A stretch of 64,000 nucleotides of DNA, taken from Mesocentrotus franciscanus (Eukaryota > Echinodermata > Echinoidea > Camarodonta > Strongylocentrotidae). The notes beneath the pieces are model-generated. The model was not told the origin of the DNA. It saw only the letters and a list, made by a program, of their open reading frames with translations, and searched no databases. Location of the stretch: the NCBI GenBank assembly GCA_037976565.1, contig CP137683.1:10130927-10194926 (forward strand), read 5' to 3'. Shown in pieces: positions 11,700-23,892 of this stretch. Position 1 is the first letter of the stretch. The number at the start of each line of letters is the position of its first letter. Made by a program: the position numbers and the translations under genes.

Positions 11700-13342
11700 T
11701 ACTTTTAGCCAAGCGTTATCAAACTATGTATCCTGTTAAGACAGACATGACAATCAGCCATTTTGTTTTGCAATATTGTCCTTTACAAGACATTTATTTG
11801 TGTCATTCAACATGAATTCAACAGAATATTTACAAATTTAAAACTGAACAAAAGTTTAACATAATGGATAAGGCTTTTGAAATGTATTATAATTATATGT
11901 AATACTTGTACATAATGTGTATGTGAATTTATAGAACATGTAATATATTTGTCATTTTTTATTGATATTTGATTCTAGTATTGTACATGTATTTATATAC
12001 CTGTACATGTACCCATGTGCTTCCCTGTAATAAATATCCAGGGAAATAATAAAATTCTCCATACTGAACAAAAAGTTAGTCATTTGTACTTGTCAATATC
12101 TCTAAGTAATTCATTTGCAAGTAATTATTTACGGTTAACCTATAGCAGTTTAGTGTCACTGCACAAGCTTTCTTGTAAATTTTGTGAACTAAAGAAACTT
12201 AAGAATCACTAGGTAATATATATTTTTTTAATTTGAAAAAGAAAGAATTACATTAAACATCCATTTTTTTTTTAAATGTCATCATAATTATACAAAGTAC
12301 ACATGATTACTACTGCTGTGTTCGTGTATGACACATAAAACTGCCTAAAAAAGAAGCAGCAAAATAAACATTTTACTTACAAATGAATGACATGTTGGGG
12401 TGAAAAAATTTTGCTACGCACAACAAAAATTCCCTGACTTATCTTCATGTTATATGAACAAAAATGTGAACTGCATTATGCCAAGTCATCTTGCATGTAT
12501 TTTGCTGAAGCATTTTTGAGGCAGTTTAGTGCATCGATTTTTGAATGAAGCCAAAAGGAATGAGAACAAAATCACCCAAAGATAATAAATCATTGAAGGA
12601 AGCAGGTCATTGTATTGCCTGAAAAATCTTTTTCAAATGTTTCCTTCCAATATGAATGGCTAGCCACGCCAAAAAAACATCCATGTCGGATTTGATAAAT
12701 GTTTATATGAAATACAAAGTGGACGGAATATGAAGGATTCAGAAGGCCATTGAAACTTTTTGAAGTAATAGCGTAATTACAATACATTACATCAAGTGTT
12801 GGATTTCTACAGGGTTCAATTGAACTTCAGTGCAATGAAAAATAAAGTAGAAATGCCTTTCTTTCTTTTTTGAAGGCACACTTCTACATTTCATCATGCA
12901 GACCTGTAATGTCAACATTGAGGTCTCTTTTCTTTGATAGAATGCATAGTGTTTTGATATAAAGGACGGTTCCTGACAGAGACGGCTTACTAATATGGAA
13001 GAAAGACTTGAACATTGCTAAATGTGATTTTTCATCATATCAAATCCTCTTGAAAACCAATACTTATGCTATATATTTATCATTATCATATATATGTTTT
13101 TCTGCTATTTACAAGTATCTACATGCAGATTCACAACTTCCGAAGTAATCAACGGGTCATTTAGCAATTATCTTCATTCGTCTTAGAAAAGATATGATCA
13201 GTTCATATACCTCAACTTACTTGTACCTGTTGATAATATTCTTAACAAGTTCTTCAGAAAATGAACAATGAAGTGGAAACTCTACACAAAAATGGTAGCA
13301 TTGTCCATAAAGTCCAGTTTGTGGTTTGAAAGCTTTAGCGCT
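11700..13342. other. Intergenic / CFAP210 3' UTR side
   Basis: AT-rich DNA downstream of the CFAP210 stop codon on the minus strand. Part is probably its 3' UTR, but I cannot place the polyadenylation site. No other gene or element boundary is supported. Confidence 0.4.
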
Positions 13343-16300
13343 CTACCATACGAAACCGAGACGCTTCCTTGTATTGGAGGGCTTCCCAATATGTGCGTAT
13401 TTAACCTCATCTGTGCTTCCTTTCTGGTAGTAAGGCAGCTCGACTCCGACTCTGTCGTTGGTCAGATAGCTGGGTCGGATTCCACCCTTGCCATCAAAGA
13501 CAGGTCCATGGCCACCACCATGTCCCTCCCTAGCTGCCTTCTCCAGAGGATAAACGTTGCGCCCACCTTCCTTGCAATGATTGATGACCTTGCCTGCGTA
13601 CTCCTGGAATTGTTCTTCCTCCACCGCCAACAGATCAATGTTCTTTTTGTCCATTTCGAGTTGCTCGGCACGGCTCAGGAGTTTAAGCTTATGACGCTCC
13701 TCGATCTGGTTGCTGTGGAAACCCTTGAGGTTTTCGTTCTCTTGCCTGATCTGCTTCATCTTCTCCTCTTGCTTGGTAGCAAAGAGACGGTCCGCTTCAA
13801 TCTTCAGGTGGAGGGCTTCCAGCTCGCGTCGCCTCTCTTGGCGTTCCTCCTTCTCCTTCTGCTTCATTTGTTGAGTCCTGCAAAGTAGACAAGTCAGAAG
13901 TGCAAGGTTACACAATGTGACTTCAAATGGTTTCTAGCACTCTAAGATGTGAAATCGATATTGTCTAATGCCCAAAAGCTCAACACTCTAAATCATTCTC
14001 ATCCATAATTCTGTCCATCGGTACTAAATTGTTCTATTTCCGTAAGGATAGCAAAGGAGAAACAAGTGTGGAGAAAATATGCAGCCAACTTCAAAACAGG
14101 GATACAACACCAGTATAGGTACATGTAAATGTAGGCTTACTGTGAAATTCGTCTGCATTCAATTAATCATAAAAAGCATCATCATGAATCAATTTTTAAA
14201 ACCTAATTTCTTAAATTTTACATTCAAATAGATAGCTGTTCCTAAATCCAAGAAAATCATCTTAAAGCCCCTTAACAATAAACCCTTGAGAGAAGGAAAA
14301 CTAAATGTTGTTGGTTCTAACCTGTGAATAGCCATTTGTTTGAGATCTTCCTCCAGCCTGCCTTCTTTTTCTTGCATCTCTTTCTCCCGAGCAGCTTCAC
14401 GGTCAGCTACGGCCTTGGCGATACGGTCATCTTCATCATCTGCCTTTGCCTTCATCTGGCTATCAAGATCGTTGACCATACGATTGACATTGTCTTGCTT
14501 TTCTCTGTACAGAAATAAAGGTTTGGAGGAATGTTTTAGAATTCACAGTACTAATGATAATTTGAATATTATAGGTACTATGCAAACTAGGAATGAATGA
14601 AACAATGAGATTGCAATCGATATTAGCTGATTTTCTGGTATGAAATATTGTACAGTGAAACCTAGCTGTCTATAAAGACCACCCAAGGGAGACAAGAAAA
14701 GTGGTCTTTAAAGGCAGGAGGTCTTTATGTACATCTTTGGTACATGTTTCAATGAGAAACCATTTTCAAGGGAAACAAAAAATGTGGTCTTTGTAGACAG
14801 GTGTCTTTCTATACAGGTGGTCACTAAAGCAGGTTTGACTTAACATGGGGCGGGGTCTTATCCTATTTGTCAACACATCTGCTCATTTTTAATTTAGAAA
14901 TGCTACCAAGCATGGTGTACACTTACTGCCAGAGCTCTTTCTCTCTCTTCCGACGCAGTTTTGTCATCTTCTTTTTGGCTGCTGCAAAGATGCGAATCTC
15001 CTCTTCCTCCTCCTCTTCCTTCTGCTCCTGAGCAGCTCTGATCAAGTCACGATCGGCCACGGTCTTGAGATGGGAATGCATGAGGTCCTGTTTCTCACCA
15101 AGCCGGATACGTTCAATCTTAGCACGCTCTGCGTTGTAGTAATCCACCTGCTCTTTGAGTTCCCTTCCTTCACGGACATCCTGGATATTGTCAATTTCAG
15201 CTTGTTGTAAATGCTCCTGGATCCTAGATTGATGTTAAAAAAATGACAAGATAATGAAAGATGAAAGACTAAATTTACCAATTGCTGTTAATTAAAGTTC
15301 TAAAAGTGTAATATAATTGTCAAGTCTACTCAACTTGAAAATAATAACAAAGTTAAACAAAATTGAACTTGAGGTGTTTGTGATAAATCCAAAGACAACT
15401 TAATGTTAAACCCATTGAAAAGATTTATCAATTGACAAAAAAACAGTCTCTAACAAATCCATATATATGTTTGTGTTTGTTTGTTTTTCTTTCGTTTCAT
15501 TATTGTTTTGTTTATGTTTTTGTTTCATTGCTCAGGTAAAATCTGATTTAATGTAACACTTCTCCAAAAAAAAAGAACAAAAAGAAAAGGTTTTAAAGCC
15601 CCACTGCACTACTTGTAGCTACTTGCTCCCTCTATATAGAAAACAATGCCTAAGCGGTGCCTGTTGGTCCCCTATGATCCTCTTTTCCTTATGTTAATTG
15701 AGAGCTGAGTTGATGAGATAACCACCTGCCAGTGACCATGCTGGGATGTCTAATCCCCCTGGCCAAACTAGTGCAGACAGGCTTTAAAGCATGAAGAATT
15801 CAAGAAAAGCACTCACTGTTGTGTTTGGAATTCTGAGTTAGCCTTGCGATCCCGCATCCTTTTAAGAGCTTTCTCCTGGTCCGCTAGGATCCCTTCTTCT
15901 AGCTCCCTCTGTGCACGGAGAAAGAGCTCCCTGTCATTGCCTTCCATAGCAGCCTCTCGAGCCTTCTTTAGATCCAACTGAGCATCACGTTCTTTCAATA
16001 CCTCGGTCAGCAGTAGGGCTCCCTGTCAAACAAAATCATAGATCATGGTACAGTGAATTTCAAACAGTCTTTTAATAACAAATCAATGTATCTAAAAGGT
16101 TGTAGATGTACGAAAAAATAAAGATATATCATATATGGAGATTCCATAACTGCTTTAAAATCAGCTTAAATTAAGGGGTATAGCACCAAGAATACATGCG
16201 GCAATGGTATGGAATTGATTTGACATCAATCCTGATCGAGAGGCTATGATTGTATGCATGCTCCCAGGGTTATCTGTAGTTCAGAGCAAATGAAGTTGCC

Positions 16301-18344
16301 ATTCAAATCAACATTCTAATTTCCTCTTTTTTTCACTACTAAACCAATGAAAAATTTACATTGTTCTCCATATAAAACAGAAAATCTGAAAATCAGTATA
16401 TACAGTTGTATACGTGCCATTTATGATTTTGTTGCATGCACATGGCTCTGTAAAAAGAACAAATTAACAAACAAACAAACATATTAATCAATCAATCAAT
16501 CAAACTTACATGGAATCCTTTGACCCTGTCTGTTTGGTAGTACTGTAGAGTCTTTGCTTTCTCAATGGCTTCTTTTCTCTTCTCCGCTTGGTACTTGGCT
16601 TCCTCGATGTCGATCTGGACTCGCTCAGCTTCTTCCTTCTCTTCACGGATCTTGCGAGCCTCAAGTTTCTGTAACCTTTGACCCTGAAGGTAAAAAGAAG
16701 ACAAGCCATGAGAATGATATTATAAGTATTTTACAAATTGATATCAAATAGTCAAATAGGCAACATTAGTAACATCCATAGTCTATTCCATACCACAGAG
16801 ATATAGAGTAGACAATAGAAACAAATAGTTAAAGGAAATATGTCCACCCCAGGATTTTCTTTAGCTGACGATATAGACCTAATAATACCATGAAGAATGA
16901 TACAAGTCTCATTAAAATCCATGATCGCATAACAAAGATATATCGACTTTTGTATCGAATCAGCCGTCCGCCATATGCAATAGCGTTACATGGGCATGAA
17001 ACGATCGCCAAAAAATAACCGATAGTATCAAAATTGTGACGTATGTTGCGAGCTGCCTTCTTATTTCGCAGACATTCACTTTCGCTCGCGGTACACTGTT
17101 ATCGCACTGACACGACGAATCATGGTCTTTTGCCAAGCAATAGTTACAGGAAATTACACATCAATATGCTAGTTGTTTTCTTATTAGACTTCTCTGAAAT
17201 TGAAGCTCAATAGATAATCGTTACCACATATCTTTACATGTAGCTGCAGGGAAGAAAATACAGAAATTGGTAATAGAAGAAAAAAAGCATACTTACAGCA
17301 ATGGTATTACTCCAGTTTTTGACCATGTCCTTAGACTGTTGGTGGAGAGCCTCTTTAGCTTCACGTTTGGCTCTAATGGCTTCTTCTTCTCGCTGCTTTC
17401 GCTCCAACTGGGCCCTGATACGAGACCAGTCTGTCTTGGACAGGACAGTCACCTGACGGAGATCGGTCCCATCGGGAAGCAGCATGCCTGGTCCAGCTGG
17501 AGGAGCTACCCCATGAGCATGACGATTTCCAACTGGTGAATCTGATGAAGCAATAAATAAAAAGGAAGTTAGTGCTTAGAGTTAGATTTGTATTCGCAGG
17601 GCTCCATAGAGTCCACACTAACTTTTTTGGAAGGGGGTCCGGATCTAGACTAACTATAAGTAATATTGACAAAAGATCAGCAAATTCTCCAGTCATTTGC
17701 ATTATTGAAGTTATCTACCGTAAATCCCGCACGCAACCCACCATCGGTATGCACTTGTATTGTGCAGCGGTTTGCCATTGAAAACTGTGAGAAAGTGTAT
17801 CTAAAGTGTTTGTTTTTCCGAAAAATACTCCACAAAAGATAAGAAAATTGACACGAAACAGGTCAGAAACACAAGGACTTGTAAATCATGGTCATTATTT
17901 TGAAGAAAAGATGAATATTTACTTGATTTTTAGGTATGTTTTAGTAGAGTATTGAGTTACAGGGTCAAAGTAGGGATTAGTAGGGATATGATTCTGAACA
18001 AGCGCCGGTATGACATTTTTTCATCAATTTTGTTGACAGTCACATATTACTATATTAATATAGCTAGATCTAGTTAGATAGGGTCTAGCCTAGAAATAGA
18101 CTTAAAACAATATATTATAAGCATGAGAGAAGTATAAGACAAAATTCTTGTTCAATTTCAAGTTTTACTAAGCTCTTTCTATTTCTGTCTTGATCACCCA
18201 TCGACCATCCAGAAATCAGAAAACACTCTGAGTCTCTGTCATGCACTCACGTTCACTGATATTTTTTTTCTGTGTGTGTTATATAATAAACTTACTCTTC
18301 TTTTGCCCTCTCCTTCGGCCATGTCGTACTTGCTCTTGTGCCAT
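13343..18344 (-). CDS. CFAP210: CFAP210 (CCDC173), cilia and flagella associated protein; 7 coding exons, 562 aa
   Basis: Minus-strand exons 18344-18296, 17541-17297, 16683-16510, 16022-15817, 15223-14927, 14504-14322 and 13877-13343; all junctions are GT-AG and phases agree. The family protein is a microtubule inner protein of motile-cilium doublets. Visible signatures are a basic N-terminus (RHGRRRGQKK), the DLRQVTVLSKTDWSRI block, long charged helices predicted to coil from about residue 40 to 480, LQYYQTDRVKGFH, KERDAQLDLKKA, and the C-terminal KAAREGHGGGHGPVF / GGIRPSY motif followed by a lysine/arginine-rich tail. Length matches the vertebrate protein (about 550 aa). The start is the ATG at 18344, in a short first exon. 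No frameshift or missing block is seen. Introns carry MITEs. It is convergent with PGAP3. A possible RFX-type X-box lies about 260 bases upstream. Confidence 0.93.
14652..14840. repeat. 'GTAGACAGGT' repeat, copy 2 (CFAP210 intron)
   Basis: Same modules and order as 7812-7992: GAAACCTAGCTGTCTATAA, GTGGTCTTTAAAGGCAGG, TTTCAATGAGAAACCATTTT, GTCACTAAAGCAGGTTTGA. It lies between coding exons 5 and 6. Confidence 0.7.
15593..15787. mobile_element. TTAA MITE family A, copy 1 (195 bp)
   Basis: Ends TTAA-AGCCCCACTGCACTA and TAGTGCAGACAGGCT-TTAA. Copies with the same interior (GTAGCTACTTGCTCCCTCT, GAGAGCTGAGTTGATGAGAT) are at 18958-19167 and, inverted, at 51011-51206. It is non-coding, in a CFAP210 intron. 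Confidence 0.8.
16810..17230. other. CFAP210 intron 2, unassigned segment
   Basis: This intron stretch has several CpG-containing words and no coding potential. It may be an old repeat, but no second copy or inverted end is visible in this window. Confidence 0.3.
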
Positions 18345-18605
18345 GAAGGTAGATGCTAATATTTATAAATGATGTCAAATATATCAATGTTTCGTGCTCG
18401 AATTTTGCGGTCTTTTTGTGCCAATCCTGTCTGTTTTTCTGTTGACTCCAAATATCACAAACGGGCAAGATGATCTAGCTGCAGTAATGTGTACTGTACG
18501 TTGAGATCGCGGAGAAACACGTCACAATTGCCTAATACACACAGTACACACACATACACTGCACGTTGCTAAGTGCCGCTGAACAAAGGGCTACGCGCAT
18601 GCGCT

Positions 18606-18619
18606 GTAACCACGGAAAA
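18606..18619. promoter_or_regulatory. Possible RFX X-box upstream of CFAP210
   Basis: GTAACC-AC-GGAAAA resembles the RFX consensus GTNRCC N0-3 RGYAAC with two mismatches in the right half. It lies about 262 bases upstream of the CFAP210 start codon. RFX factors commonly drive ciliary genes, so the position fits, but the match is imperfect. Confidence 0.3.
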
Positions 18620-18660
18620 GGACATGTGTAGCTGAATCGGCATCGCTCTGATATTATGCT

Positions 18661-18718
18661 CTAGCGCCCCCTCCCCCTCTCCTCCCCCTCTCTCACTCTC
18701 TCTCTCTCTCTCTAGAGA
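18661..18718. repeat. CT-rich microsatellite
   Basis: CCCCCTCTCCTCC followed by (TC)n and then a short AGAGAAAGAGGGGG run, so the tract is partly self-complementary. It lies just upstream of CFAP210. Confidence 0.7.
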
Positions 18719-18957
18719 AAGAGGGGGATAATTATAATTATTATTATCTGAGGGGTCAACATTTTACAAGCTCTGCTTTTCAGTGGTCCTTTTAATTTGC
18801 CCAAAGGTAATCATTTTTCTATTGCTTAATGTATCGCAAATGTTATAATGTTTTATAAATTTTGAATAGTTATTATGATTTTGTATTTTGTTAAAATTAT
18901 TTTTTTTTTTGAGGGAAATTATTTGCCATATCATACGCGCTATTCTCTCCATTCACT

Positions 18958-19167
18958 TTAAAGCCCCACTGCACTACTTGTAGCCACTTGCTCCCTCTGT
19001 ATAGAAAACAATATGTCTCAAGTTAAGCGGTGCACTGCCCGTTGGTCCCCATGATCCTCTTTTTCTCATGTTAAATGAGAGCTGAGTTGATGAGATAACC
19101 ATCTGTCAGTGACCATATGCTGGGAGGTCTAATCCCTCCTGGCCAAACTAGTGCAGACGGGCTTTAA
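18958..19167. mobile_element. TTAA MITE family A, copy 2 (210 bp)
   Basis: Ends TTAA-AGCCCCACTGCACTA and AACTAGTGCAGACGGGCT-TTAA, same interior as the copy at 15593-15787. Confidence 0.8.
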
Positions 19168-19881
19168 TTCTTATTATTTAGGGCCTAAACGGCCACCTTC
19201 CTACTTTTTGAAACGTTCCCGGCCTTTTCCTTGGATCTCTGTTTCTGAATTCCTCTTATCATTTTTTTCTTCATATTCCACGCTATATCTTAATTTTATT
19301 GATACATTTCTCAAATGAATTATATAACGGATTGAGCAATTTATCGATAATTTACCACTGATAAACATTCGAACAAGGTCAAACGCTGTCGAAATTGTTA
19401 GTGCGGATTACAATTTCTCGTACTCACCGTTGAGGGCGTATAAATTGAAATTATTAGCATACATCTTCCGGAATTATTTCTTCATTCAAATTATCTCCAA
19501 TATGATATCTATACAAATAATAGGAAAAATGGTCTTCCAGCTGTTTGAATTTTTTTTTTTTCAAGAAATCTATCTCCTTATATATTATCTCACTTCTTTT
19601 TCATTTTCCTTCATCTCTTCGGTCGCTCTCATCTCCTCCTCCTCCCCCACCCCGTACATACGTCACTGGGTCTCATGAGAGTCTTGTAGACGATGGGAAG
19701 TGTCATTTCGTCCAGATATGAGAATGCACGTTTGACAATGCCAAGCATCTTATTGCAGCTAGAATGATGTTAACAGCATAGGATACTTAATTAATTGTCT
19801 GTGAAGTTGGAGTTCTGGGTCTACTAGAATACCGAGGTCCTTCTCCTCTAGCTGTAGATACTTGCAGGTCGTTACTGTATC

Positions 19882-20884
19882 CAGGGGCGGGGGGGGGGGC
19901 ACCAACAAAAGGGCACTTCTCAGGAAAAGGGGCACCTACAAACTTATACCCCTACATTATGATTAGATTATCAGGGATGATTTTATTGTTCGTTTCTCTC
20001 TTTACATGATCCAAGATACTGCTTAAGCATCATACTTTGTAGTTGGGTGTGGTGGTGTGAATATTTATTTGCGAGCGAGCAAAATTTAAAGATTTGTAAG
20101 GTCGCAGTGCGAAAAATTACATCTTATAAAGAGGAAAAACGATCCTAAACATGAAAGACTGAAAAAATCTTTAATAAGAAACAAAATTATATTAACTTTA
20201 AAAATTGCGAGCGAGCGAGCTTTGGGTGAAATTGAGAGGAAAAGTTGCTCTTAGTCGCTTTAAATTAGGAGCACATTTTATGGTGAAAGGAAAAGGGGAC
20301 ACATATCCAAAATTAAAAGGAAACTTATTAGAAAAGAAAAGGAGCACCTGTCAAAGTAAAAAAATATCAGAGGTGAAAATGGGGCACTACTTGCACCTGA
20401 TAAGGGGCACTCACCAGAGATGAAAAGGGGCACTTATGAGAACGTTAAAGGAGGAACTTATTACAAAGGGAAAGGGGCAATTATCAGAAGGAAAATGGCA
20501 CTTATTAGAAAGACAAGGGGGCACGTGTCAAAATAAAAGAGGGCACTTATGAGAGGTGAGCAGGGGCACTCATCAAAGGTGAAAAGGGGCATTTATCTGA
20601 AGGGGAATTAAGGGGAACTTATTACAAAAGAAAAGGGCGCTTGATAAATTAAAATGGGCATCTCTCAGATTTGAATAGGGGCAATTATCATCGATGAAGG
20701 GGGCACTTATCAGAGGTGGTATGAGGCACTTATAAGAATGTGGAACGGGCACCATTTATAAATTAAAAGGGGCACTTATATGAAGTAAAAGGGGGCACCT
20801 TTCCTATCATAAAAAGGGGCACTTTAGGGGTGCTTGAACAAGTGGGGGCACTGTGCACCCCTGCCCCCGGCTCCGCCGCCTCTG
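19882..20884. mobile_element. hAT-type non-autonomous element with perfect 8-bp target duplication
   Basis: Begins CAGGGGCGG and ends CCGCCTCTG, between direct repeats ACTGTATC at 19874-19881 and 20885-20892. The 8-bp duplication and CAG...CTG ends fit hAT. Removing it rejoins the minus-strand LINE relic on either side, which confirms the boundaries. The interior holds a minisatellite, and no transposase reading frame is present. Confidence 0.85.
20275..20850. repeat. ~28-bp 'AGGGGCACTTAT' minisatellite inside the hAT element
   Basis: About twenty imperfect units built on AAAGGGGCACTTATCAGA and GGTGAAAA, varying in length from about 25 to 35 bases. The units end just before the element's right terminus. 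Confidence 0.8.
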
Positions 20885-21139
20885 ACTGTATCCATGATGT
20901 ACGTATGCATATAGAGTGATGGTTAGAAGGACCAAGATGAAGGGATTTACATTTAGTGTTGTTGAACTTTAACTGCCAGTCTATATAATTATAGACCATT
21001 GAACTGCAGAATCCAGGTCCCCTTTAAGGTCTGTTACATTTGTTTTGTTTTCAACAGCTCTGTAAATCTTGGCGTCATCAGCATACATTTTGATTGTTGC
21101 TTGAGATTTCTGTTTTTATTGCTATCACTATTTTTGTTT

Positions 21140-22210
21140 TAGGTGACACGTTCTCTACAGTCTACACCATCCAGATGGGTATAGATTTGTCATTATTTCC
21201 AAAAGGAGAAATTCGGTTAGGCTTCTTTCGATTTTTTTTCTTTTCAATTGTAGAGAGCTCCTGATTCGCCGATGAAGCCATCGTAGAACTGACGAGTATA
21301 TTATAAAGTAATCACTTTTGGGTATGCACCGTCAGATCAGGCGTGGTTGGCGCCAAGTTTGAAATCCAAAGAAATGCGCCAAAACCTGACAAAAACCCCA
21401 AAGGGATTACAAAATGTTAAAATATGGTCAAACATACAAAGCCTAAAAAGATTTTCACAATTTTAAAATCAGAAAGAGATATTTTGCGATCAAACTTCAC
21501 GAGCAAGATTGGTGAGGGAATCAGATGGATGACAATCATGATTATCATGAATTCATGACATGATTTTTCATACAACGCAAGAAAAGATATAGCTGGATAT
21601 TTATTTTATTTTTTTGGCGAAAGACTTTGAAAATAAAAGCTTTTCTACTCCGTTTCGCTTTTGTGTGTGTACAAAAAGTATTAAAGGTAATACAAAGTTT
21701 TGATATGGGGTCATGAATTTGGTTCAAATGAACATATTGGAAACATATGCGATCCTACAATATTCAATGATCGTTGTCGCGGTTGAAATCGAGTTTAAAG
21801 TGATGAAATTGTGAATAATAAACTCTTTATGTTATATAGCTCCCTCTCAAGATTGATACTACTTTAGCTTTAAAAAAAATGTTTCTTGACTATTTAAATC
21901 GACCGATTTTCTATTCCCGTTTGGAAATTATATATCAGAACTGCATATTCCGAGATTTTCATGGTTGCAGCTTCTACTGTTTGGCCGTATAGGCGCTTTA
22001 AAAAAAAATTCGGGAGCACCGATAAATTTGATATTTCAATTTCTCGAAATCCTTAGCGTTTTAGAGCCCAATTTTTTTACAAAGTTGCTTATTCTAACAC
22101 GAGGTTTCACAATGGTAATGCAATTTAAATTTCGTAATCCAATCCTGTTGAAATATTACCAAAATTTTGTATTACCGTTATCCTCAGGTTTGGGACCCTC
22201 GTTTTGTAGA
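21140..22210. other. Intergenic, no gene seen
   Basis: AT-rich DNA between two retrotransposon relics. It may include decayed LINE sequence, but I cannot align it to any domain. Confidence 0.35.
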
Positions 22211-22219
22211 TGGGTATAA

Positions 22220-23340
22220 GACTTTTATGATAAAGCTCAAAGTTGTGTTTTAAATGCCAATGTATCCACTGCTTATTTTAATATTGGGAAAGGGATGTGG
22301 CAAGGGGCAAGCCCGTAGCCAGGGGTTGGGGGCACGTGCCCCCAAAATTTCCAAGATCACACACCCATCCTCATAGACCCCTCCCCAGGACGTCGATCAA
22401 TTACATGTATGTGCCCCAAACATCAAACTCTGGCTACGGCCCTGGCAAGGGGTCCCCTTGTCACTGTCATGATTTCTTCATACTGCATGTGTATTGAAAT
22501 ATTAGTTCATTCAATTCGGGTTGACAAAGATTATCATCGAATTACTTTTGATAGTACACAAGTTAAGCAAATATTATACACCGATGACATGATGCTCTTT
22601 GTTAGAGATACCGAATCGATCGACAGATTAGATCATTATGTTCGCTCGGTATGCTGGTATATCTGGCGTAAAAATGAACAGAGATAAAAACTTTAATTTT
22701 GTTATTGGGCCCACATACTGACATAAATATCGACGTTTCTTTTGGTAGTTCAGTGTAGCTAATCAAAATCTTAGGATTTTTTTTTCTGTAGATACTGAAA
22801 ATACGGGAAAGACTTAATTATGAAAATCTAAGTAATTAAAAAAAACATTTTAACATGTTGGAAACAAAGTTGTGACTTTACTTTGATGGGAAAAGTTCAA
22901 GAAATTAAGACCTTTGTAATGATCTAAACTAGTATTCACTCATTTCAGTGCCGCATTGGGTTTTGAGGAAACAAATAAATTAATCTTTGATTTTTTTATG
23001 GACTGGGAAGGATATAATAAAAAGAGATATTGTATTTTTTAAATTATGAAAGAGGAGGACTTATACTGACTAATTATTCGTGTATGGACGATAATGTAGA
23101 TGAAAAGACTTATGGGTTATCAATAATGAAGTGGAAACAACATTTTAAATACTTGACTACAAAGGTGGGAGGACTATTCTTTAGTAATATGGCATTTAAC
23201 TTATTGAAGTTATCATCACTACCAGCTTTCTATTTAGATTTGATTGAGGTTTGGTTTGGTACTAATGAACTTTTGTTGAGAAAAGAGATTAGAAGAAGGA
23301 ATGAGATTATTTTTAATAATAAATTCATTCGGTAGATAGA
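22220..23340 (+). pseudogene. L1/Tx1-like LINE reverse transcriptase relic
   Basis: Plus-strand fragments: IEILVHSIRVDKDY, then ILYTDDMMLFVRD (RT active-site box, TDD replacing ADD, codons at 22577-22588), and further on NMAFNLLKLSSLPAFYLDL followed by NEIIFNNKFI. Their order and spacing fit the C-terminal RT region of L1/Tx1-type LINEs. Stops and frame changes show it is dead. A 137-bp element interrupts it at the conserved QG-PLS position. Confidence 0.7.
22308..22444. mobile_element. 137-bp hAT-type MITE with perfect 8-bp target duplication
   Basis: Starts CAAGCCCGTAGCCAGG and ends CTGGCTACGGCCCTG, between direct repeats GCAAGGGG at 22300-22307 and 22445-22452. The centre has the palindrome GGGGGCACGTGCCCCC. 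Excising it restores continuity of the LINE relic. Confidence 0.85.
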
Positions 23341-23809
23341 CAAACATTTTACGATGACAATTTATTTTCATGAAATATTTATATATACTCATACTGTCAT
23401 ACTGTATACAAATACTGAAGAAAATCTAAAATCTTGTCAAGACTTTCAAAGAATGGGTTTCATCAATTGGAAATTAATAAGATAAACAAAATTTTGCAAA
23501 TCTTCCTTCATCTTGGAAAGTGTTTTTAAATATACATAATCATACAAAATGTAGACATTGAACTGAATCTAGAGTTTCATATCATGAGAAGAATTTACTT
23601 TTTTTGTGTTCTAACATAAAAAAATGATAAACGAAACTTTGTTAAAAATGAGAACAGATAAATCATACAATTTAGAAGATAATTATGGTGCCTCAGAAAA
23701 AGATATTCCAATAATTTGTTTAAGACCCGGGAACTCTATAGTTTCTACAATGTGCATACATTGTGTGCGAGTAAGCATGAGTTCGATGACCGGGGTAATA
23801 ATATATATC

Positions 23810-23892
23810 TGTAAAGCGCATTGAGAGCTAGGGCCTGCGGTCCTGAAATGCGCTATATAAGGACGAACTATTATTATTATTATTATTATTAA
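23810..23892 (+). repeat. SINE/LINE-type 3' tail ending in (ATT)n
   Basis: AAGCGCATTGAGAGC and AATGCGCTATATAAGG are followed by a run of ATT. Tails of this form are common at the 3' ends of marine-invertebrate SINEs; the head of this copy is not recognisable. Confidence 0.5.

Larger units (their letters stand above)
19660..21140 (-). pseudogene. Non-LTR retrotransposon (CR1/jockey-like) reverse transcriptase relic, split by a hAT element
   Basis: On the minus strand a degraded RT reads MYADDAKIYRAVENK (box at about 21073-21084), DLDSAVQW, then after a frameshift DWQLKFNNTKCKSLHLG. It stops at 20893 and resumes past the insertion at 19881 with LEEKDLGILVDPEL, then frameshifted MLGIVKRAFSYLD and LPIVYKTLMRP. 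This is the order expected in the RT palm and thumb region of CR1/jockey-type LINEs. It has stops and frameshifts and is inactive. Confidence 0.75.
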
